A stretch of 46,186 nt of DNA from Pseudanabaena sp. lw0831 (GTDB taxonomy: Bacteria; Cyanobacteriota; Cyanobacteriia; Pseudanabaenales; Pseudanabaenaceae). The notes under the pieces were generated by a model, which saw nothing but the letters and a program-made list of their open reading frames with translations, made no database searches and was not told where the DNA came from. The stretch is from positions 1 to 46,186 of the forward strand of contig NZ_BBJB01000001.1 in the NCBI RefSeq assembly GCF_016584665.1, read 5' to 3'. Positions within the stretch are counted from its first letter, which is position 1. Each line of letters starts with the position of its first letter. Of this stretch, positions 33,466-42,105 are shown piece by piece. The position numbers were made by a program, and so were the translations under genes.

Positions 33466-36405
33466 ATGCCACAATCACACCAACCACTATGGGCTTTGAC
33501 CTTTGAAGAGGTTTATGAATCTTTAGGTACTACTGCCAAAGGATTATCACAAAATGAAGCTCAACAGAGATTAGAGAAGTTTGGCGCAAATGAATTGCCA
33601 GAACCTGTGCAGCGCCCGTTGTGGCTAAGATTTGCCGATCAATTGACGCATTTTATGGCTCTGTTGCTTTGGGTAGCAGGGATTCTTGCGTTTATTTCCC
33701 GTACCCCTGAACTGGGGTGGGCAGTCTGGGCAGTAATCTGGATTAATGCCATCTTTAGCTTTTGGCAAGAGTTTCAAGCAGAGAAAGCTCTGTCAGCTTT
33801 AAAGAAAGTTTTGCCGATGCAGGTGAAAGTGTATCGAGATGGAGAATTAAAGCAAATTCCTGCGAGAGAATTGGTGCGCGGCGATGTCATGCAATTGGAA
33901 GAAGGCGATCGCATTTCCGCAGATGCAAGGTTGATATCAGCAGAAAGTTTATATCTTGATGTCTCCGTGATGACAGGGGAATCTTTACCTGTAGCCCGCA
34001 GTCCTTACCCTGTGCGCCTGCGTGAAGCGGTTTCAGTACGTGGCGGTAAAACTATGCTGCGTCAAGGCGAACAACCGATGCAAGAAAAGGTGAATCCATC
34101 GGAAATCGCTAATCTTGTCTTAGCAGGTTCGACCGTAGCCGCAGGTCGGGCTGTCGCGGTGGTCTATGCGACGGGTTCTGAAACTGAGTTTGGACAGGTG
34201 GCACATTTAACTACGGTGGTAAAGCGCGAACCCAGTACGTTAGAAATCCAAGTAGCGCGGATTGTGCGGCTAATTACAGCGATCGCCCTCGGTATGGGAG
34301 CAACAGTATTTGCACTCAGCTACTTGCTGATTGGAATGAATGTGACCGAGAGCTTTATTTTTGCGATCGGGATTATTGTGGCGAATGTCCCTGAAGGTTT
34401 ATTGCCGACTGTAACCCTAGCTCTAGCCCTCGGCGTAAAGAGGATGGCGCGACGTAATGCCCTTGTGAGACGGCTATCGGCAGTGGAAACTCTGAGCGCG
34501 ACTACCGTAATTTGCACTGACAAGACTGGCACATTAACTAAAAATGAAATGACCGTGCGCTATCTCTGGCTACCTACCGCGCCAACGCAATCTGACAATC
34601 CAAATCCCAAGCCTAATGGCGCTAATGATGTCCTAACAAACAGGCTAATTGAAGTTACAGGTGCTGGTTACGATCCTAGTAGCGGCAAGGTAAATATTCC
34701 TCACGATTCGGAAACTGCTTGGAAAGCCAAAGTTTTACTAATTGGTTCGGCGCTTTGTTCTAATGCTAAATTAGTGCATCTTAATTCTCCAAGTCGTTGG
34801 CAAGAAATTGGCGATCCCACCGAGGCGGCGCTCCTAGTGGCGGCAGGAAAAGCAGAATTGAATTTAGAAGATCTTCAAAAGCAATATCCACGCTTACGCG
34901 AACTTCCCTTTGACTCACGCCGATTAATGATGACAGTGGTTTTGAATTGGCAAGATTCAGAACTATGGTCAAGTCCATCCCCTAATCTTGCTTTCACTAA
35001 AGGCGCACCATTAGAAGTTCTCAAACATTGCCATTGGATTTTACTCGATGGCAAATCTCAAGAGTTAACCCATGACTATTGGGATGAAGTTGTCAAAGCC
35101 AATGATGACTTGGCAAGGCAAGGGTTTCGAGTGTTAGGGCTGGCGGCGCGGCAAGGCGGACAGGAACTTCTCGATCTCAAGGCTCAGGATTTAGAACAGG
35201 ATCTGATCTTCATCGGATTAGTTGCCATGTTCGATCCACCGCGTGAGGAAGTACCCAAGGCGATCGCCCAATGTCATCAAGCTGGCATCAAAGTCACAAT
35301 GGTTACAGGAGACTATGGACTAACTGCGGAAGCGATCGCCCGTCAGATCGGATTAGTCAGCGACAAGGTGCGGGTGGTCACGGGTGAAGGTATGGAACAT
35401 CTCTCGGACGCACAATTAAAGCAAGTGGTGAAATATCGCTTTGGTTTAGTATTTGCAAGGATGTCGCCTGAGCATAAATTGCGATTGGTGCAAGCGTACA
35501 AAGATGTTGGTGAAATTGTGGCGGTGACAGGGGATGGTGTAAATGATGCCCCCGCCTTACGGGCTGCGAATATCGGTATTGCAATGGGACAGAACGGTAC
35601 GGATGTCGCACGGGAAGCGGCGGATATCGTGCTGACCGATGATAACTTTGCCACGATTGTGGTAGCGATCGAGCAGGGTCGCACAATTTATCAAAATATT
35701 CGTAAGTTCATGACCTATATCCTTGCCTCAAATACCCCAGAAATTGTGCCGTTTTTAGGAATGGTTGCTTTCAAGATTCCGCCTGCGCTAACGATTATGC
35801 AAATTCTGGCGGTGGATTTGGGAACTGATATGGTTCCCGCGCTAGCATTAGGAGCGGAAACTCCCGAAGCAGGGATTATGGATCGTCCACCCCGTCCTAA
35901 GCAGGAATTTCTGCTCAATGTCCCCGTACTAATTCGCGCCTATCTATTTCTAGGTGTAATTGAGTCAGTTCTATCAATGTTGGGATTCTTTATCGTTTGG
36001 TGGAGCTATGGTTACTCGTTAGCAGATTTGCAACAAGTGACACCGATGATTCTCAATCATACTGCCGATCCCACGGTGACGGGCATCTATCGCCAAGCAA
36101 CAACCATGACTCTAGCCGCGATCGTCGCTTGTCAAGTCGGCAATTTATTCGCCTGTCGTTCATCTTGGGGTTCCATATTCCGTCAGTCCTTATCAAATAA
36201 CAGTTTGATCTGGTTAGGAATCACTGTGGAATGGGTGGCTCTCTTCGCCTTCATCGATTTCCCTCCCTTCAGACAAGTATTTGGAACTGCCTCATTAGCC
36301 AATTGGCATTGGTTGTTTTTGCTAGCGTGTCCGCCGATCTTGATTGGTTTAGAAGAGCTTCGCAAGCTACTACTTCGTAATCGGAGACGAGGCAATGCTA
36401 AATAA
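33466..36405 (+). CDS. P-type cation ATPase, Na+/K+-ATPase-like (type II)
   Basis: From the ATG at 33466 the protein is 979 residues. It shows the actuator motif MTGESLP, M4 motif VANVPEGLLPTVTLALALG, phosphorylation site CTDKTGTLTKNEMT (Asp352), hinge GDGVNDAPALRAANIGIAMG, M5 ASNTPEIVPFL and M6 LAVDLGTDMVPALALGAE. The M4-M6 motifs are closer to Na+/K+-ATPases (type IIC) than to Ca2+ pumps of the PacL type. The ion is not proved. It follows the permease stop by 7 bases, so thioredoxin, permease and pump form one operon. Confidence 0.9.
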   Translation: MPQSHQPLWALTFEEVYESLGTTAKGLSQNEAQQRLEKFGANELPEPVQRPLWLRFADQLTHFMALLLWVAGILAFISRTPELGWAVWAVIWINAIFSFWQEFQAEKALSALKKVLPMQVKVYRDGELKQIPARELVRGDVMQLEEGDRISADARLISAESLYLDVSVMTGESLPVARSPYPVRLREAVSVRGGKTMLRQGEQPMQEKVNPSEIANLVLAGSTVAAGRAVAVVYATGSETEFGQVAHLTTVVKREPSTLEIQVARIVRLITAIALGMGATVFALSYLLIGMNVTESFIFAIGIIVANVPEGLLPTVTLALALGVKRMARRNALVRRLSAVETLSATTVICTDKTGTLTKNEMTVRYLWLPTAPTQSDNPNPKPNGANDVLTNRLIEVTGAGYDPSSGKVNIPHDSETAWKAKVLLIGSALCSNAKLVHLNSPSRWQEIGDPTEAALLVAAGKAELNLEDLQKQYPRLRELPFDSRRLMMTVVLNWQDSELWSSPSPNLAFTKGAPLEVLKHCHWILLDGKSQELTHDYWDEVVKANDDLARQGFRVLGLAARQGGQELLDLKAQDLEQDLIFIGLVAMFDPPREEVPKAIAQCHQAGIKVTMVTGDYGLTAEAIARQIGLVSDKVRVVTGEGMEHLSDAQLKQVVKYRFGLVFARMSPEHKLRLVQAYKDVGEIVAVTGDGVNDAPALRAANIGIAMGQNGTDVAREAADIVLTDDNFATIVVAIEQGRTIYQNIRKFMTYILASNTPEIVPFLGMVAFKIPPALTIMQILAVDLGTDMVPALALGAETPEAGIMDRPPRPKQEFLLNVPVLIRAYLFLGVIESVLSMLGFFIVWWSYGYSLADLQQVTPMILNHTADPTVTGIYRQATTMTLAAIVACQVGNLFACRSSWGSIFRQSLSNNSLIWLGITVEWVALFAFIDFPPFRQVFGTASLANWHWLFLLACPPILIGLEELRKLLLRNRRRGNAK

Positions 36406-36423
36406 ATTTTTTACTTGATTTGC

Positions 36424-36555
36424 GTACCATTCTATCCAAATGTTGCGGCAGTACTTCCCATTGGAGATGCTTTAGTAAATAAGATAATACCTTTGGGAAC
36501 GGTGCTATCCTTCGCGATGGTAGTAGCATCTCTATCTTTGCCACACATGATGTAA
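36424..36555 (+). pseudogene. remnant of a second UPF0718 permease
   Basis: Forty-three residues in frame (VPFYPNVAAVLPIGDALVNK, IIPLGTVLSFAMVVASLSLP, HMM, stop) align with VPLYANIAGVMPITEALVNK and what follows it in the intact permease. Divergence at many positions shows it came from a different permease, not a fresh duplication. Confidence 0.8.
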
Positions 36556-36584
36556 AAAACATTGAAAATCAATAAGGTTTCAAT

Positions 36585-36648
36585 CACGTTATATATCGTA
36601 TTCAAACAACTCAATCAAATCATTCTCGAAATCAAGCGATCGCTTGCT
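36585..36648. repeat. dispersed degenerate repeat, copy B
   Basis: CACGTTATATATCGTATTCA, ACAACTCAATCAAATCATTC and TCGAAATCAAGCGATCGC. It is related to copies at 32104 and 37726. Confidence 0.45.
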
Positions 36649-36741
36649 AGAGTCAAATAGATGCAATTGAGTATATTGGCTCACATCGAGTTAAAGAATC
36701 TGTGGAAAGCGTGGTGCGGGTCAAGAAACAGTAGCGTTTGT

Positions 36742-36912
36742 CCAAATAGTGAGATTTATCATGCCGAGGAGTATTTTAATCTCCTGACTTCACCCCACAA
36801 AGAATTGATTTGGTTTGAACATTCAGGTCAGAGTCCTTGGGTGAATGAGTCAGCCAAATTCATTGATGTGATGGTAAATGAGGTTCTGATGCATATTCCA
36901 GCCACGCAATGA
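36742..36912 (+). pseudogene. C-terminal remnant of an alpha/beta hydrolase
   Basis: The frame EIYHAEEYFNLLTSPHKELI, then WFEHSGQSPWVNESAKFIDV, reads like the last 50 residues of a proline-iminopeptidase-type alpha/beta hydrolase. That segment normally carries the catalytic His in FEHSGHSPW; here it is Gln. The frame opens at an ATG at 36661 but the first 27 residues look unrelated, and the nucleophile domain is absent. Confidence 0.65.
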
Positions 36913-36970
36913 GGTGTCTGGTGAGCCAACAGATAATCAATGCGGAAGCGATCTAACCGACAACCCATTA

Positions 36971-37022
36971 GGAGATTAAAAATGGAGATTAAAAATGGAG
37001 ATTAAAAATGGAGATTAAAAAT
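36971..37022. repeat. four tandem copies of a 13-bp RBS-plus-start unit
   Basis: GGAGATTAAAAAT is repeated four times without change (36971, 36984, 36997, 37010). Each unit supplies a GGAG Shine-Dalgarno, and its junction with the next creates an ATG (36982, 36995, 37008, 37021). Only the last ATG opens the membrane-protein gene; the first two encode MEIKNGD and stop. Confidence 0.9.
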
Positions 37023-37707
37023 GAACGCGACACTCAACTCACCCATAACTCGACAAACAGCGATCTCATTGGGCTTTTGGTCGGCAATATTTGCAAGTGT
37101 GTTTACGATTTTATTTGTCTTGATTGCTGTCGGGACGAGCCTCATGTTCCCAATGAAAGCATGGAATGGAATACAAACTTATGCCGAGAATTTTAACTTG
37201 TTCGATATGGCAAGCTTTATCCCCGCCTTCTTTCTTGCCCCGACTATGGTCATCTTGATAGCTTGTATCAACGCGATCGCACCTGAATCGAAGAAGATTT
37301 TTAGCCAAATCGGTTTAGCATTTGCGATCGTCTATGCCGCTATTATCCCGACCAATTACTACCTCCAGATATTTGTAGTGCGCCTGAACCTGCAAAGCGG
37401 CACATTGGGAGGATTAAGCATCCTCGCTCAGCCCAACTTACATTCCATATTTTTTGCCTTAGAGACTCTTGGTTATGGGTTTCTAAGTTTGGCAACCATA
37501 TTTATCAGTTTGGTTTTTACTAGTGGAAAATTAGAGATTTGGATACGATCGCTATTTATCGTAAGTGGGGCGGTGGGAATCTTTGGCGTATTAGTTGCTC
37601 CATTTAACCAGCCATATCTCATATTTGCAGGATTGGGACTGTGGTCTCTCGCCTTTCCGATCTCCACAATTTTGCTAAGTATTTTCTTCCGTAAATATCT
37701 AAAATAA
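37021..37707 (+). CDS. six-TM hypothetical membrane protein
   Basis: A 228-residue protein with about six hydrophobic segments (for example FASVFTILFVLIAVGTSLMF, MASFIPAFFLAPTMVILIAC, FIVSGAVGIFGVLVAPF) and short loops. No catalytic motif seen. It resembles small DUF4386-like membrane proteins only loosely. The start ATG is set by the GGAG eight bases upstream, inside the tandem repeat. Confidence 0.65.
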   Translation: MNATLNSPITRQTAISLGFWSAIFASVFTILFVLIAVGTSLMFPMKAWNGIQTYAENFNLFDMASFIPAFFLAPTMVILIACINAIAPESKKIFSQIGLAFAIVYAAIIPTNYYLQIFVVRLNLQSGTLGGLSILAQPNLHSIFFALETLGYGFLSLATIFISLVFTSGKLEIWIRSLFIVSGAVGIFGVLVAPFNQPYLIFAGLGLWSLAFPISTILLSIFFRKYLK

Positions 37708-37725
37708 AGCATCTCAGGTTGCATT

Positions 37726-37779
37726 TTGTATCGTTTTCAATCAATTCAATCAACTCATTCAGGAAGTCAAGCGATCGCC
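37726..37779. repeat. dispersed degenerate repeat, copy C
   Basis: TTGTATCGTTTTCAATCAAT, TCAATCAACTCATTCAGGAA and GTCAAGCGATCGC. It is related to copies A and B. The following GCGATCGCCTGTCACAGTTA also occurs at 26466-26485. Confidence 0.45.
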
Positions 37780-37811
37780 TGTCACAGTTAAAGCTTTGCA
37801 TGGAGAGATCT

Positions 37812-38333
37812 ATGATATTCAGAAATATAATTCAAAGAATATTGCTGGGATTAGCTATATGTTTCTGTCTCTTGATTGGTATTGATCAAAGCCAAAGTCT
37901 AGCCGCCATTCGACAACTAGAGGAAGCACCTGAACAGATAGTCTATCAATCTCGGCAAAACCTTAAAGATCAGCATGGAAATAATTGGCAAGCGATCGCC
38001 TTTAAACGCATCAGAAATGATGGGGAAACAAGCATTTTTCTGCGCTTGGTGGGATTTCCTAACGTAGCTGAGATAGATCGCAGTCAACCGCTTACACTGA
38101 CTGATTCACTCGGAAAAATCCTCACAGCTAGCGACTCTTCCAATGATATTTTTACTGATTCATTCGAGCCTCAGCCTAATGTCGGACAGTATAATCTCCA
38201 GCCCCTTTTATCGCAGTTGCAAGCCGAAATACCGTTAAAATTATCACTGCCGATTATTGGGGATGAAGCTATTAGCTTATCTGTGCCACCCTCTTTTGTC
38301 GAAGAATGGCAAACAGTTGGTAACTATAGATAA
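37812..38333 (+). CDS. DUF3122 secreted protein
   Basis: From the ATG at 37812 (GGAGAG six bases upstream) the protein is 173 residues. A signal peptide (IIQRILLGLAICFCLLIGID) is followed by a compact domain: EQIVYQSRQNLKDQHGNNWQ, ETSIFLRLVGFPNVAEIDRS, FEPQPNVGQYNLQPLLSQL. This matches the cyanobacterial DUF3122 family, function unknown. The next gene starts 5 bases after the stop. Confidence 0.8.
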   Translation: MIFRNIIQRILLGLAICFCLLIGIDQSQSLAAIRQLEEAPEQIVYQSRQNLKDQHGNNWQAIAFKRIRNDGETSIFLRLVGFPNVAEIDRSQPLTLTDSLGKILTASDSSNDIFTDSFEPQPNVGQYNLQPLLSQLQAEIPLKLSLPIIGDEAISLSVPPSFVEEWQTVGNYR

Positions 38334-38338
38334 ATCAA

Positions 38339-38770
38339 ATGGAAAGTAGAAATAAATCAATATTGTCGATGATTAAAAACTACTACTATCTAATAGTGGG
38401 GATTCTCTCAGTTCTTTTCTCTTTCACACATGCATGGAATGGACAAACTACTGTTTTGCCTATAGTTAATGTAAGCAATATTGATCTGGCTACAAAAACG
38501 ACGATTTTTTATGTTTGGCATATTCTTACGGCTGAAAATTTTATTTTTGGTGTCTCATTTCTTGTGATGGCATTTTACAAAGATTTATCAAAAGTAAAAT
38601 TTACGGCTTGGTTCATCGCAGTCATAATCATTGCTCGCTGGGGAGTCATTTTTGGGAGCACATTATCTAAAAATATAAACAGTCTCACAGATACTTTGTC
38701 CGATCTAATTGCAATAATTATTTATGTCGGATTAATAATATTAGGTACAAGAATAAAAGACAAAATTTAA
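38339..38770 (+). CDS. four-TM hypothetical membrane protein
   Basis: A 143-residue protein with about four membrane helices (YYLIVGILSVLFSFTHAWNG, FIFGVSFLVMAFY, AWFIAVIIIARWGVIFG, LIAIIIYVGLIILGT). No family recognised. It lies in a tight run of small membrane-protein genes, 5 bases after the DUF3122 gene and 11 before the next. Confidence 0.6.
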   Translation: MESRNKSILSMIKNYYYLIVGILSVLFSFTHAWNGQTTVLPIVNVSNIDLATKTTIFYVWHILTAENFIFGVSFLVMAFYKDLSKVKFTAWFIAVIIIARWGVIFGSTLSKNINSLTDTLSDLIAIIIYVGLIILGTRIKDKI

Positions 38771-38781
38771 GATTGAAAATC

Positions 38782-39132
38782 ATGGTGTTTGGAACGTTGA
38801 TTCAGACTAAATTAGCGTTGATTAAAATCATTCACACTGCAATCTGGATATTCTTTAACTTTGTAATTTTCTATATGCTTTATGCCGCGATCGCAAATAA
38901 GCTCGATATCTGGCTCTGGATTAGTTATGGCTTTGTATTTCTAGAAGGGCTAATCTTACTCGCATTTAAATCCCACTGCCCATTAAATCTGATGGCACGA
39001 AAGTACACAAGTTCAACAAATGTCAATTTCGATATTTATCTGCCAGATTGGCTAGCCAAGTACACGAAATTAATCTACACAACTATTTTTGTGATTGTTA
39101 TCACCATCACCTTCTATCAACTTCTAAATTGA
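38782..39132 (+). CDS. three-TM hypothetical membrane protein
   Basis: From the ATG at 38782 the protein is 116 residues. It has hydrophobic segments IWIFFNFVIFYMLYAAIA, WISYGFVFLEGLILLAF and a C-terminal YTTIFVIVITITFYQLL. SHCPLNLMARKYT between them holds a lone Cys. A TTG at 38773 is an alternative start. Function unknown. Confidence 0.6.
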   Translation: MVFGTLIQTKLALIKIIHTAIWIFFNFVIFYMLYAAIANKLDIWLWISYGFVFLEGLILLAFKSHCPLNLMARKYTSSTNVNFDIYLPDWLAKYTKLIYTTIFVIVITITFYQLLN

Positions 39133-39190
39133 GAAACATGACACTTATAGAAACACATCAATTCATTATGGTTACTAATCGAGAAATTCA

Positions 39191-39856
39191 ATGAAAAACA
39201 AGTTGATTTACCGTTTGACTTTATTTTTAGTATCTTTAATTGTATTTACAGGCTGCTCTTTTAGCTTGTTTGGAATTAGAGGAGATGGGGTCTTCAAAAC
39301 TGAGTCTAGAGAAGTAACTACGTTCTCGTCTATTTCCTTTGAATCCGTAGGCAAGCTTAAGGTGATACAGAATGGAAAAGAGTCTCTTACGATCGTTGCC
39401 GAGGAAAATATCCTGCCAATGCTAGAGAGTCGCGTGTCTGACAAAACTCTGTATATTAACAATCAGAACAAGTCAAGCATCGATCCGACTAAGCCTATTG
39501 AGTTTGTTGTAGAGGTTAAGAATCTAGAGAGATTGTCCGCAAAAGCGGTTGGTAGCATCGAAGTCAATGGGATTCAAGGTAAAAGTTTGGCGGTTTCGCT
39601 TGATGGCGTGGGCAATGTAACGATCGCAGGAAATGTTGATGTATTAGATCTCGAACTTTCTGGAGTAGGAAGCTTTAATGGTGTGGATTTAAAAACAAAA
39701 GAGGCTAGAGTTCGCAATAAAGGAGTAGGCAGCGTTGTAGTAAATGCGAGTGAACAGTTAGATGCATCTGCATCAGGAATAGGGTCGATAGAATATATCG
39801 GTTCTCCCCAAGTCAAAGAATCTGTTAAAGGAATGGGAGTGATTAAGAAAAAATGA
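39191..39856 (+). CDS. DUF2807 (head GIN domain) lipoprotein
   Basis: A 221-residue protein with lipoprotein signal (LTLFLVSLIVFTGCSFS). The GIN domain is a right-handed beta-helix built from short repeats rich in G, V, S and D (VSLDGVGNVTIAGNVDVLDL, LSGVGSFNGVDLKTKEARV). These surface or periplasmic proteins are common but uncharacterised. Its stop codon overlaps the next gene's ATG (ATGA). Confidence 0.85.
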   Translation: MKNKLIYRLTLFLVSLIVFTGCSFSLFGIRGDGVFKTESREVTTFSSISFESVGKLKVIQNGKESLTIVAEENILPMLESRVSDKTLYINNQNKSSIDPTKPIEFVVEVKNLERLSAKAVGSIEVNGIQGKSLAVSLDGVGNVTIAGNVDVLDLELSGVGSFNGVDLKTKEARVRNKGVGSVVVNASEQLDASASGIGSIEYIGSPQVKESVKGMGVIKKK

Positions 39857-40794
39857 TATCAATCACATGGAAATTTGTAGTCCTCATACTAGCTGGATTT
39901 AGCATAAGCTTAGGTCTGTTTATGAGCTATTCGTTGAAATTACCACCAATAGTCATTGGTCTCGTCTTGATCGTCGCTTTGTTGGCGATCGTTGCGATGT
40001 ACGGTAGCGATCGCTGGCAGTCTGAGACTGATAAATTACGAGTCAAAATGACAAATGGACAGCAACCGATTCAGCCCAAAACCTACGATCCAAAAGAGAT
40101 TACAGGTCTACCAGAGCCTGTACAGCGATTTTTTAAAGCTGTTCTTCAGGCTGGACAAGCGATCGTAGCAAAGGTTGAACTCTCTCAGCATGGACAGTTT
40201 CATATGAATGAAACAGAAGATAAATGGCATAAGTTTACTGCTACGCAACTTGTGATTACACAAAGACTAGGCTTTGACTGGGATGCAAAAATTCAGATGA
40301 TTCCATTCATAAAGGTATTTGTCCATGATACATATCTGCTAGGAGAAGGAACTCTGCAAGCTTCAGTACTTGGTCTTTTCACGGTTGCCAAAATGCACAA
40401 TACTCCTGAATTAAACCAAGGCGAATTATTGCGTTTCTTTGCGGAAGCAGTTTGGTATCCGACATCGTTGCTGCCTAGTCAGGGTGTGGTCTGGGAAGCG
40501 ATCGATCAGCATTCTAGCCGAGCCACTTTGACCGATGGCAAAACAACTGCCTCGGTCGTGTTTCAGTTTGATGCTGAAGGGTTAATTACCAGTATGCGAG
40601 CTGAATCCCGTTGTTATAGTGTAGTTGGTGACAAATTGATGTTTATGCCTTGGGTAGGTAATTTCAGGGAATATTCTGTTCGTAATGGAATGCGGATTCC
40701 CTTAGAAGGTGAAGTGGGCTGGGAGCATCCAGAAGGGCTTCGACTCTATTTTAAGGGGGAAATCACCAAGATTAGCTATGAATTTGCAGCGTAG
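39853..40794 (+). CDS. DUF6544/DUF6920-like membrane protein
   Basis: The 313-residue protein has two N-terminal membrane segments (FVVLILAGFSISLGLFMSY, IVIGLVLIVALLAIVAMYG). A soluble domain begins GLPEPVQRFFKAVLQAGQ, with WYPTSLLPSQGVVWEAIDQH and REYSVRNGMRIPLEGEVGWE. This matches a widespread uncharacterised family (DUF6544 type). It is translationally coupled to the DUF2807 lipoprotein gene. Confidence 0.78.
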   Translation: MISITWKFVVLILAGFSISLGLFMSYSLKLPPIVIGLVLIVALLAIVAMYGSDRWQSETDKLRVKMTNGQQPIQPKTYDPKEITGLPEPVQRFFKAVLQAGQAIVAKVELSQHGQFHMNETEDKWHKFTATQLVITQRLGFDWDAKIQMIPFIKVFVHDTYLLGEGTLQASVLGLFTVAKMHNTPELNQGELLRFFAEAVWYPTSLLPSQGVVWEAIDQHSSRATLTDGKTTASVVFQFDAEGLITSMRAESRCYSVVGDKLMFMPWVGNFREYSVRNGMRIPLEGEVGWEHPEGLRLYFKGEITKISYEFAA

Positions 40795-40807
40795 GTATTG
40801 ATCTAGA

Positions 40808-40846
40808 GTGTGGGAGGGGCAGCGCTTCGCGCTGCCCCTCCCACAC
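40808..40846 (+). terminator. 18-bp perfect GC-rich hairpin
   Basis: GTGTGGGAGGGGCAGCGC pairs with GCGCTGCCCCTCCCACAC around loop TTC (tip GC-ttc-GC). It lies 13 bases after the DUF6544-like gene. No T-run. Confidence 0.65.
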
Positions 40847-40882
40847 AGCATAGTTTAGAAGATTCTAATTAGGTTACATTTT

Positions 40883-41371
40883 ATGAAAAAAACACCTTTT
40901 TTCAAGCATCGTTTATTTCTATTAGGAGTATCTTTATCGCTATATATAATGGGACTAATTTTCCCAGCACTTGCCTTTGAGATCGTCAATTACAAAACAT
41001 CACATTCAGGTGTCATGATTGATATGAGAGGGATTGAAGTTACCGCTTGGGGTGTACTCGGATTGTTATTTCTGCAAATACCCGCGATCGGCTGGTTAGC
41101 AAATCCACTCTATTGGCTTTCCTGCGTATTTTTTGTAAAGAAGAAATATCAGTTTGCTATAGCTGCTGCCCTTACCGCAACTATCCTCGGATTTATAGGA
41201 ACAATATCTGCATATTGGTTTGCTTTACCTAATGGAAGTAGCCCTGATAGTCAAATTCTATTAACTAAGTTGTTACTTGGTTTTTGGTTATGGCTTGCTG
41301 CTCCTACATTCCTGATGCTTGTTAATTTTGTCTATTTGCAATATAAGAGTCACCCCAATGCACATGAATAA
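40883..41371 (+). CDS. four-TM hypothetical membrane protein
   Basis: A 162-residue protein with hydrophobic segments LFLLGVSLSLYIMGLIFPAL, AWGVLGLLFLQIPAIGWLA, AAALTATILGFIGTISAYWF and LWLAAPTFLMLVNFVYLQY. No family recognised. The start ATG follows AGGTTACATTTT. Its end overlaps the next gene by 14 bases. A decayed copy of its 3' end lies at 41991-42087. Confidence 0.65.
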   Translation: MKKTPFFKHRLFLLGVSLSLYIMGLIFPALAFEIVNYKTSHSGVMIDMRGIEVTAWGVLGLLFLQIPAIGWLANPLYWLSCVFFVKKKYQFAIAAALTATILGFIGTISAYWFALPNGSSPDSQILLTKLLLGFWLWLAAPTFLMLVNFVYLQYKSHPNAHE

Positions 41372-41981
41372 AGGAAGAAGAAGCATAAAATTAAATTTGT
41401 ACAAACTACCAATTTTGTTAGTAGCGATTATTTCTTCTTTGCTTATTTTTAAAGATAAGGCGATCGCACAAGAAGCCGATGTGCCGAAACCTAATGGTAA
41501 CGGAGACTTTAATAGCATATTTTTACAAGGAAATCGTGGTTATTATGCTGTTAAAAAATGGCTAGTTATTCAGTTTGTAGAATCAGAAATGAATGGTGGC
41601 GTTGTAAATTGTCGATACACCCCGAATGGAGAGATAAGGTCGCGCATTCCTAGAGGGGCTATTCTTACGGCTGTTTTTAATCAAACTGCAAATGGTCGCG
41701 TACCCAATCCGCATACCTCAGCCGATGATGCCATTGTTTTAGATAATAATGGCTCACCTTGGTTGCGGGTAATCGGCACAAGAGAGGAGTTAGCTTATCC
41801 CGTCCGACCTCTAACTTTCGATGATTTAGGAGAATGCTATGTGAGAGCCAATTTAAAATATATTGCTCCAATTAATCCCGATGCGATCAATTATTACGAT
41901 CAAAAAATATCTCGTTCTTACTGTATTAGTAAGCCTTTGTATTGCTTATCTATCATCTCTCGATGGCTATCACTAAGATAG
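41358..41981 (+). CDS. secreted SH3-like hypothetical protein
   Basis: From the ATG at 41358 the protein is 207 residues; an ATG at 41364 is equally plausible. A signal peptide (KLPILLVAIISSLLIFKD, cut near AIAQEA) precedes a beta-rich domain: VVNCRYTPNGEIRSRIPRGA, NGSPWLRVIGTREELAYPVR, GECYVRANLKYIAPINPDAI. This resembles a bacterial SH3-like fold with two cysteines. The last 30 residues (YYDQKISRSYCISKPLYCLS) look unlike the rest and may be readthrough after a lost stop or frameshift. Confidence 0.6.
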   Translation: MHMNKGRRSIKLNLYKLPILLVAIISSLLIFKDKAIAQEADVPKPNGNGDFNSIFLQGNRGYYAVKKWLVIQFVESEMNGGVVNCRYTPNGEIRSRIPRGAILTAVFNQTANGRVPNPHTSADDAIVLDNNGSPWLRVIGTREELAYPVRPLTFDDLGECYVRANLKYIAPINPDAINYYDQKISRSYCISKPLYCLSIISRWLSLR

Positions 41982-41990
41982 TTTTTTTCA

Positions 41991-42087
41991 GGATAGGAAC
42001 AATATCCGCATACCGTCTTGCCTTACCCATCTAATGATTGTTGATTTTGTCTATTTACGATACAGGAGTCTCCACAATGCACATTAA
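41991..42087 (+). pseudogene. internally deleted copy of the 40883-41371 gene's 3' end
   Basis: GGAACAATATC-GCATA (compare 41199 onward) is joined directly to GATTGTTGATTTTGTCTATT and a degenerate AGGAGTCTCCACAATGCACA (compare 41327-41366), with about 85% base identity. The joined frames disagree and contain stops. The middle of the gene is missing. Confidence 0.8.
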
Positions 42088-42105
42088 GAACAAACAGAAT
42101 TTTTC

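Noticed and set aside
37008-37196. 62-residue ORF starting MEIKNERDTQ
   Set aside because: Out-of-frame reading of the membrane-protein gene created by the third RBS/ATG repeat.
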